Source: Gigaspora rosea
Lineage: Eukaryota > Glomeromycota > Glomeromycetes > Diversisporales > Gigasporaceae
Assembly: GCA_003550325.1 (NCBI GenBank)
Contig: QKWP01001170.1
Span: 81,093 to 145,092 of the forward strand
Length of the DNA: 64,000 bases
Direction: 5' to 3'
Shown: positions 56,480 through 64,000 of the stretch, piece after piece
How the letters are laid out: the number at the start of each line of letters is the position of its first letter
Position numbering within the stretch: the first letter of the stretch is position 1
Notes under the pieces: generated by a model
The model's database searches: none
The model's input: the letters and a program-made list of their open reading frames with translations, nothing else
Told to the model about the DNA's origin: nothing
Made by a program: the position numbers and the translations under genes

Positions 56480-57770
56480 AATTAAAAAAATATTAATTTC
56501 ATACCTTATTTTCCAAAATGCATTTTTTTAGAGTGGATTGAATAATTTTGTTCATCATCGTTATTAATTGCTTCTTTCATATTATCAGGGGTTCTAGGTG
56601 ATATACTTGTTAAATCAATATTATTCAAGTCATCTTTTGATGTTAACATGAATAACAAGGTCTTCTTATATTTAATAACTAGTAAACATTAGCCAACTTC
56701 TGGCTTTAAATAAATCAGCTATTATCATTGAAATTTGTGGAATAAATGTAACTATATTATTTCGAATAACAAAGTTATACTCCGGACCATCAGCAATAGG
56801 CTTGAGTAAAAACTCTAAACATTTCTAAAAGACTTCTTTTTGTAATTTTCTAAAGTCTTCTGGGGTTTTCAATTTGAAATTGCTAGTCTTTAGATTGGTA
56901 GATACCCGATTAAAGCTTTAGATTCTGGTTTGCATCGCTATAAGTTGGAAATATTACCTAGAGATAGAAATATAGGGTGTCCAGAAGATTTTCCCATATA
57001 GTCTAGAGATGTTGCATCAGAATAAAGAATAATCAATAGTAATCGTTGTCCAATCAACAATATAGATTCTTCTCGTTTTTACTAGTTAGAATTATATTGT
57101 TCTTCAAAGATATGAGATTCTACATTATTTTTTATTTCTTTTTTATCTTCAAAGCTAAGTACCAATGTCTTATTAATACTATCGATCATTAGTAAAGACT
57201 TTATTGCCTTAATTAATGATCAATAGTAAAAGATATACTTAACATCTTCAGTTGCTATAATAGGAGCTTCTTTGAATTCCATATAAGTAACTGTAGATTA
57301 TCCAGAAATTGCTTTCCAATCTTTGTTGCTGAAAGAAGTGGTGATACATCCAGGTTGAAATATTTATTAAAGAAATTTATTAAAGTGCTGCCAGCAGAAT
57401 TAGACAGTTGATACTTATTGATTATTTCTATAAAATCTCAATAAGCTTCTTTAGGCCATTCCACTGTTTTAGGATGTTGTAGATCATTATAACATTATCA
57501 AATGAAGCACCCTCATAATCTTCTGGGTCAATTTTATTATATTCTATCTTAGGCAGTTCATCTTCTATAAAGAGAAACTCAGAATCTACTAAAGCACTCT
57601 CTATTCTATATCTAAATGAGGTGAGCCTTCATTCTAAACAATATAGATCGTTAGATAACGTTTATAAAATATATAACAATTTACTTCATATACCTTAAAA
57701 GATTCAGAAAGACCTAATCTGGCTATAGGCAATGCTGAGATAATTTTATTCTACATATCATAATCAATTA

Positions 57771-58371
57771 TGGGCCGGTGCAAAAAGATTTGTACCTCAA
57801 ATAGCTCTGATTAAAATATTTTTTGTACAAATTAATTTTTAATTTTTTTAATTTAATATACTTATTAGGTTACTAGATTGATAAAAATAATTTTTTTTTG
57901 ATTTTATTGATAAAATAAAAAATTTTATTAATAGTAACTTTTTTTTTTTTACTATATAATTTACTATAGTAATTTATATATATGCGTATATAGTAAAAAA
58001 AATCAAATTACCTCAATTTCTTCACAACTAGTGATCCAATTTTGCTCAAATTTTAACCATATTTTTATCATATGCACATTAATGCACATGCGAAGTATCA
58101 GCTCATAGAACTGCATATTGGTTGCGAAATTATTTAAAATATCATTTTTTTTAAAAAAATTTTTTGGTTTTTTTTCAAATATAGTAAATTGTATATGCTT
58201 AATTATTAAAATAAAACAATATTAAAACAATAAAAATATTATAATAAGTTAGATTAAACCTATTTTATTTGATACTAAAAAATTTTTAATAATTAATCAA
58301 GAAAAAAAAAATTTTCCTTAGTGTCAAAATTATAAAATTTTTTGAGGTACAAATCTTTTTGCACCGGCCCA
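57771..58371. mobile_element. Tc1/mariner-like element with perfect 30-bp TIRs
   Basis: The ends TGGGCCGGTGCAAAAAGATT and its inverse agree for about 31 bases through TGTACCTCAAA, with TA outside both. The 600-bp AT-rich core has no transposase. The perfect ends suggest recent movement. Confidence 0.8.
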
Positions 58372-58632
58372 TATTAATGTTTTAAATATTATTAACATTA
58401 AGTGCTCAATTTACACTATATGAGTCATATTCCAAAAGTATATTATCTGGAAGATCCCAAATGCTATCATCTACTTGCTCTTCATCTTATATATTAAAAC
58501 CTTTGATGTTCCTTCTGTCTGACATCACGTGATCATCATTTGTTTTGATTTTCAGACTGATCTGGAAATGTAACAGGTAACTATTGGGTAATCACGCGAT
58601 GTGTCTATTACTTTTCAAAATTGCTGTTTGAA

Positions 58633-58916
58633 GGAGTCGTCTAAAGCCATGTACCCACGTGACATTTTCGTGTAAATCAACCAAACGGAGTCGCAAAATT
58701 TTGTTTACACGGATCAGCCCGAAGAAGTTAAAAAACAAAAAAAATGCAAGAACATAAAAACGGTACCTTGGGCCATTAATAAAAAATGCCGGGAAGGTAA
58801 TTTTACCTATATTGGTTTTAATCCTAACCCCGACCCCTAATGCTAAATAGTCTCTGATACGAATTTTAACAAAAATTTCAAAAAAATCACGTGGGTACAT
58901 GGCTTTAGCCATCCCC
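58633..58916. mobile_element. MITE, CTAAAGCCATGT family, copy 2, with 8-bp target duplication
   Basis: Flanked by perfect TGTTTGAA duplications (58625-58632 and 58917-58924). The ends GGAGTCGTCTAAAGCC and, inverted, GGGGATGGCTAAAGCC continue identically as ATGTACCCACGTGA. There is no subterminal array. An open minus-strand frame of 135 codons spanning 58592-58999 is fortuitous. Confidence 0.8.
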
Positions 58917-59020
58917 TGTTTGAAGTTAATTTTCGTTAACATCACCCCTCCCCCTTCCTTTTTATGTCTCTTGGTAAAACGAACATATAAATAAAGCAAA
59001 AATTAAAGATAATAAAAATA

Positions 59021-59133
59021 CCGTATAACCATGAAATAATGCAATGGGGTGTGGTTTCGAATTCAGCCTAAATTAAGCTTAATTCAGGCCGAAATTCGAA
59101 ATAACTCCCTATGTATTATTTCGCATTATAAGG
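59021..59133. mobile_element. Palindromic MITE, CCGTAT family, degraded copy 2
   Basis: Shares layout with 10480-10585: a CCGTATAACCATGAAATAAT end, an inner GCCTAAATTAAG palindrome and an inverted right arm ATTATTTCGCATTATAAGG. Confidence 0.5.
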
Positions 59134-59139
59134 CAAATA

Positions 59140-59890
59140 TAAAATAAAAAAATAGTTTAAACTAAAAAAATAATATAAAATAAAAAAAATAATTTAAATA
59201 AAATAAAATAATTTAAAAAATAAAATTAAAATGAATTAAAAAATAAAAAATAATTAAAAATAATAACGAAAACATAATTTAAAAAATAAAATTAAAACGA
59301 ATTAAAAAAATTAAAATAAAAATTAGCTTTAAAAAAAATAAAACGAATTATAATAAATAAAATACTTTAAAAAAAAGAAAAAAGCAAAATTAAAACGAAT
59401 TAAAAAAGAATAAAAAAAAACGAAAATTAAAACAAATTAAAAAAAAAATTTAAAAAAGAAAAATAAAATTAAAAAAAATTAAATTAAAAAAAAGTTAAAA
59501 CAAATTAAAAAAATAAAAAAGTTAAAACAAATTAAAAAAAAATTTTAAAAAAATAAATAAAAATAATTAAAAAAAATAATAATAATAAAAAAAATAAATA
59601 ATAAAAAATTAAAACAAATTAAAAAAGAATAAAAAATAATTTAAAAAAAAATGAAAAAACAAATAAAAAATTAAACCAAATTAAAAAAAATAACAAAAAA
59701 AAATTAAATTAAAAAATAAAATAAACCGAATTAGAAAAAATATATATAAAATAATTTTTTTAAAAAAAAAGCCAAAAAAAAAATAAATAAATAATAAAAA
59801 AATAAAACGAATTAGAAAAAATATATATAAAATAATTTTTAAAAAAAAAGCCAAAAAAAAAATAAATAAATAATAAAAAATAAAGTTAAA
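59140..59890. repeat. A-rich low-complexity tract
   Basis: About 750 bases of AAATTAAAAT/AAATAAAA wording with recurring AAAACGAATTAAAAAA. It includes a nearly exact local repeat of GAATTAGAAAAAATATATAT around 59730 and 59810. Confidence 0.9.
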
Positions 59891-61003
59891 ATTTTAGTTC
59901 CTACTTGGCTATCCTCTCAATAAAAGATTCAAGAAAAACTGCTTAGTAAAAAGAAATATTTAAATAAACATCTAACTTTTACGGAAATAACTATTACAAA
60001 ACAATTATTCGAATTAATATTTTTTTATATTAATTTTTAAGTGACAAAATTTGCATTCGACCAATAAGAACTTGGGGAATTAGTAAACCCAATATTCCTC
60101 GCTGCATATATACTTTAAAAAGATGCAGAACTGATTACTAGATCACGAGCCTTTTGGCTGTTGTACATACATAGTTCATTTTCGTGTCATTTCACAACTT
60201 AAATCCTTAATTTTGAAACGTACTTTATTTCTCAATCGGTTAAAATTAAAAAAAGGTAAAATTATATGACCAAAAGGTAAAAACTATACAACCATTAATA
60301 ATGTTAATTATATCGTAAACGTTTCATTTGCATAAATAAAAAGAGATAAAATTTTATATAAAATTTATAAAAAATAAAAAAAAACTACTTTATAAATTTA
60401 AATAAAAAAAAAATAAAAAAAAACAGCAGTAAAAAATTAGCATGATTAAAAAATTTGAACAATTTTTATATTACTACATAGAACACATTCACATCGTCTT
60501 GCACATAATAAATTACTTCTTTTCAACCACCTACACCTTTTTTCCTTGCAAAGTGTAATGTTAGTTTCACTTGAATTAACACCGAATTGATGATTTCAAT
60601 AATTTCCAGGTCTAATGTACTTTCGAAACACTCTATTCATGAACGTATTCATAAATGGCGTTATCAATTACTGTTTGCAAGATAAAACAATACCACATAC
60701 AAATCTTTTTAATTGTATGTTAAAAATTTATTATAATTAAAAAAAATAAAAAAAAATCATTCACCAGGTTTTTGTTTTGACTAGCATGCTTCATTATTTG
60801 GTGCATGGCATAATTTATTTTATCTTATAATAATCTTGCACCCTTGGTTATTTTCAATCGGCTTAATTGTATGAAGTTTTTAATTACACTAACATAATGA
60901 ATTTTAAAATTATGAGTTATCCAATTTTAAAATATGGTTATGTAAATCGTTTGGATTTTTAAGTGCAGTTAAACAGTCATGTTTATTTTAATTCATTAAA
61001 GAA
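59891..61003. other. AT-rich interval, no gene seen
   Basis: No frame or repeat with clear support. Short AT-rich microsatellites only. Confidence 0.4.
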
Positions 61004-61278
61004 CGTTTTTTTCTTTTGACGAATAAACATTTTTAATTTTTGATCAAAGATTTCACGAGCAAGAAAGTTGTATCATTCTATATTAAGAAATTCATAATGA
61101 AAAAATGAAAAATTTGTTACATGAATTAATATAATTAATANCGTTTTTTTCTTTTGACGAATAAACATTTTTAATTTTTGATCAAAGATTTCACGAGCAA
61201 GAAAGTTGTATCATTCTATATTAAGAAATTCATAATGAAAAAATGAAAAATTTGTTACATGAATTAATATAATTAATA
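61004..61278. repeat. Exact 137-bp duplication around a single N
   Basis: 61004-61140 and 61142-61278 appear identical, separated only by one N at 61141. The pattern is what an assembler leaves when it joins overlapping contigs without merging them. Confidence 0.85.
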
Positions 61279-61448
61279 TGATGTAATATGCAATATATTT
61301 ATATTATAATAAAAATTTAATAATTGTATTATATATAATAGAAAATAGAAAATTATTTATATTATTGCAAAATAATAATAACAAACCCCGTCGTTTAACA
61401 ACGGGTCCAGTATCTAGTTAAAAAATTGATTTGAGTCATTTTTAGAAA

Positions 61449-61679
61449 GTGGAAGTTTCCAAATGGTTGCATCTAATTGCTTTTCATGATGGGATTGATT
61501 TGTTTCACCTTGAAGATAAGGATGTTTTTGCAAAATATGTTGTGTTAAAGCGTAAAATTTTGAAAACTCTTGATCACAAAACTCTCACACTACTCACACT
61601 GCCAACATATTTTAAAAAAAATAGAGAAAAAGAAGAAATAAAAGATAATGAAATAAAGCAGAAAATAGCGAAAAAATAA
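61449..61679 (+). other. Weak coding candidate
   Basis: After a TTTTTAG that could be a splice acceptor, the + strand is open and reads VEVSKWLHLIAFHDGIDLFH and AKYVVLKRKILKTLDHKTL, then decays into Lys/Glu-rich low complexity. It could be a relic exon. No family recognised. Confidence 0.25.
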
Positions 61680-62125
61680 TAAAAATAAAAGGGATGCCAG
61701 GAAACTAGAACCTGGACAGGATTCTGTTCTTTGGATTTAAAAAAAAAATAAAGAGAAAATGAGATAACAAAAGATAATAAGAGAAAAGTAGAAGAGTGTA
61801 TTAGAGTATATATCGATTGTAAAAAAAAATGGTATAAAAAGAAGACAAAGGATGTAGCAGGGAGCAATGATTTAAAAGGTAGTTTAAGCAATTTTTTAAT
61901 CGATTCTATTGATTCTATCGATTAATATTGGATTATATTGACTTAAATGATTATTCTTTCTTCGATCAAAACAAAGCATAGTATGTAATTTTTTATAACT
62001 TAATAAAAAAACTAGCGTTATAATACGTTTCAAATCTCAGAATATTATTGCGTAAGGAATAATAGTAAATTGTAATTATATTAATGATTTGAACTGAGAA
62101 AATTTTTCTTAATCGGTTAACCAGG

Positions 62126-62305
62126 ACACCGAAATATCTACAAAAAGGTAAGGTAAGATTTTACAAAAATTACTAAATATAGAAAGATCTGCAAAAAAAA
62201 GACAAAAATAAGCAAACTAATTACTATAAAGGAAATAATCTGCACAAAAAAGACCAAAAATAAGCAAACTAAAACCCTACACCTCTCTATATATTTCAGG
62301 GTCCT
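62126..62305. mobile_element. MITE, GGACCCC-AAATAT family, copy 3, TTAA flanks
   Basis: The ends CCAGGACACCGAAATAT and, inverted, CCAGGACCCTGAAATAT are enclosed by TTAA on both sides. The TTAA target is characteristic of piggyBac-type elements, but other copies do not show it, so the assignment is tentative. Confidence 0.6.
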
Positions 62306-63057
62306 GGTTAACTGAACTGAAATATTTGGTATCAACTGACTCAACTGATTACTTCACATTTACTTTTGGAAATTCTTGGTCCTTTAGAAAAATGCCGTTT
62401 ATTACGTAATTTATTTTTACAGAAGGTCATACCCTCTCCCTCCTCTGTGATCTAATTAGCAGGCGATTATAATTTTTATATATAATATATAAACGTGATA
62501 AACTGCTAATCCCTCTCCCTCTCTTAAAATTATATAATAAATAGAACTTCTCTTATTTTACTATATTCATTCATTTTCTTTTCAGAACTTTTCGTAACTT
62601 TTGCTCTTTTATGATGTTATTTATATTTTGTCAACTAGTTGAACCGATTATAGCCAACCAGCTCAAATCACTAAATTACATTCAAAGCAAAATGAAATAG
62701 GTATACTTTCGCTCTTTTTTTTCGTCATATAACGATTAACATCATGATGTAATAAATTGTTGTTATATATTAGCAGTAAATAAGATAAGTTTTATTTCGC
62801 TTGTTTTTCATCATATAATGATTGACATCCAAATTGTTGTTATACATAAGCAGTAAATGAGATAAATATACTTTCACTTTTTTTTAACATTATCATATAT
62901 TAATTTTATTATTTAAATAGATACAATAAATTGTCATTACATGTAAGTTGACTAAAACGACAAATAGATAAGTACATTTTTTATTTTTTTTTTACAATTA
63001 ACATTATTATATATTAATAATTTTTTAAAAGATAAATATATTTTTTGAATTTTGAAA

Positions 63058-63162
63058 ATGAATAATAACTTTTCTAACAATACACTTTCTAACAATACTT
63101 CCAATAATACACTTTCTAACAATTCACCTAATAATGCTTCCATTAGAAAATTTTATACATAG
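63058..63162 (+). other. Asn/Ser-rich N-terminus-like reading, truncated
   Basis: ATG at 63058 opens MNNNFSNNTLSNNTSNNTLS and runs NNSPNNASIRKFYT to a TAG inside the beginning of the ATCGATATAT block. It may be the head of a gene cut by that insertion, or only a short AAT/TCT-type repeat. Confidence 0.25.
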
Positions 63163-63445
63163 ATATTAATCGATATATAACACTTAATCGTTTTATATTG
63201 ATTATATAATATCGTTATATATCGATTAAAATATCGTTATATATCGATTAATTGGATAAAAATTGATATATATCTATAATCAATATATATCATAATATCG
63301 TTATATATCGATTAATTGGATAAAAATCGATATATATCTATAATCGATATATATCATTTTTTATATTAAATTATTATATATCTATAAATCAATTATAATC
63401 ATAATTATTTGAAATGATATATATCTATAAATCGATTATCCCTTA
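63150..63445. repeat. ATCGATATAT array, copy 2
   Basis: Begins TAGATATTAATCGATATA as at 49392. Two near-identical stretches with TAATCGATATATATC and ATCGTTATATATCGATTA follow. Probably a small transposon with subterminal repeats. Termini not resolved. Confidence 0.5.
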
Positions 63446-63454
63446 AATCGTCCA

Positions 63455-64000
63455 GATAAGCAGGCAAATTGCCTGCTTAAATTTTATAAATTCATGTCTG
63501 ATCTATTTTTTTTAAAAATAAAAATATTTTATAATTTTTTTTTTAAATAAAAACTATGATTATATACTATTTAAAACTTCATTTTATTTACTTAATATTT
63601 ATAAAAAATTTGAGGTTGCTTATAAAAGAAAATTTTATAATTTTTTAAAAAAATTTTAATTTTAAAAATTTTTTCCTTTTTTTTTAGTTTTACTTAATAA
63701 AAATTTAAGATTTAACCCTATTACCTTAATCCAAAGTTGTAGACAATTTAAAATTCTACTACTTTTATTATTTTAACTTTTATAATTTATTAAGCAAAAT
63801 TTAGACTTTACTTAGTAGAAACTATAAAATTTCTCTTCGGGAACATATAAAATTTTAAGAAACTTTTTAAAATTTTAATAGTAAAATTAAAAAATAAGTT
63901 TTGTAAAAAATGTAATATCTTGATCAAAATTAAAGATAGAATAATAAAATTTAAATATATTATTTATAAAAGGAATATCTTTAATTTTATTCAATAAATA
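63455..64000. mobile_element. Partial element starting with GCAGGCAAATTGCCTGC
   Basis: The palindrome near 63461 resembles those at 17406 and 28352. The AT-rich DNA after it, with TTCGGGAACATATAAAATTT near 63837, is similar in inverse to GTTCCCG wording inside 17406-18054. The element continues beyond the window end. Confidence 0.45.

Larger units (their letters stand above)
49620..57700 (-). pseudogene. Plavaka/KDZ-type transposase relic, broken by several insertions
   Basis: Read on the minus strand, the relic begins near 57700 with YRIESALVDSEFLFIEDELP. It continues with LYSDATSLDYMGKSSGHPIF and LSLGNIS (about 57050-56950), KPESKALIGYLPI, FLLKPIADGPEYNFVIRNNI with TFIPQISMIIADL, and SKDDLNNIDLTSISPRTPDN (about 56620). 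After an insertion at 56031-56479 come AIIPDRMHTL, LAEQCRNH, RLATIHRFHGLK, DDLYDMYKKPGL and YYKFFCMYIATREESFT (to about 55580). After a 4.8-kb interruption come LQLPKIHSWYYHIVDAIKEH, TETYETLYKSYVK (50755-50560), FHGKPMFSNVIISD and VHIVPRFDK (to about 49690). The SD-T-L/HPIFLSLGNI block is the KDZ Plavaka hallmark as I know it. Many stops and frameshifts. Confidence 0.7.

Noticed and set aside
58592-58999. Open minus-strand frame of 135 codons
   Set aside because: It spans a MITE with exact TGTTTGAA target duplications. The reading crosses both TIRs and has no domain.

Overview
This window looks like a repeat-packed, AT-rich stretch of a fungal nuclear genome. The best fit is an arbuscular mycorrhizal fungus (Glomeromycotina, Rhizophagus-like). 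The reasons are short AT-rich introns, a broken protein-kinase fragment and secreted serine-protease-like gene of types I associate with that lineage, C2H2-headed Plavaka/KDZ transposon relics, and very abundant small DNA transposons. Organism assignment is inference from memory of these families; no database was searched.

Only two multi-exon genes read open from start to stop. One is a MON2 homologue on the + strand (31225-38128, 16 exons, 1798 codons plus stop), a Golgi/endosome trafficking scaffold and the only clearly cellular housekeeping gene. The other is a hAT transposase (13701-16134, 4 exons, 732 aa) inside a complete hAT transposon (12502-16606). That element has matching terminal repeats and a perfect 8-bp target duplication, and it sits inside a serine-protease-like gene (12144-17416). 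Removing it with one target copy puts the two protease halves back in one frame, apart from a separate 1-bp loss near 12400.

The rest is layered transposon debris. 0-11 kb: duplicated coding relics, a kinase fragment (about 2175-2455), two related TA-flanked elements (4188-5481, 7007-8642) and small hAT-like elements. 17-26 kb: a foldback element, a TIR-bounded insertion with two C2H2 copies around an assembly gap, palindromes and MITEs. 26-28.3 kb: a LINE reverse-transcriptase relic split by a 1.19-kb non-autonomous hAT. 28.4-30 kb: an LTR-like region. 38-43 kb: a MULE transposase relic split by a PIF/Harbinger-like palindromic element. 43-49.3 kb: a dead Ty3/Gypsy element on the minus strand. 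49.6-57.7 kb: a Plavaka/KDZ transposase relic on the minus strand, blown apart by at least three later insertions. 57.7-64 kb: MITEs, A-rich low-complexity DNA and an assembly-join artefact.

The most interesting recurring pattern is a set of at least eight elements with 8-bp target duplications (exact in five). Each carries its own arrays of short repeats just inside its ends, for example CCGAAACC, GGTCCGG, GGACACGG, TTGACCA, TCAAATTTGAA and GAATATTCA. Only one of the eight still encodes a transposase. Many insertions are nested, so their relative ages can be read from the sequence.
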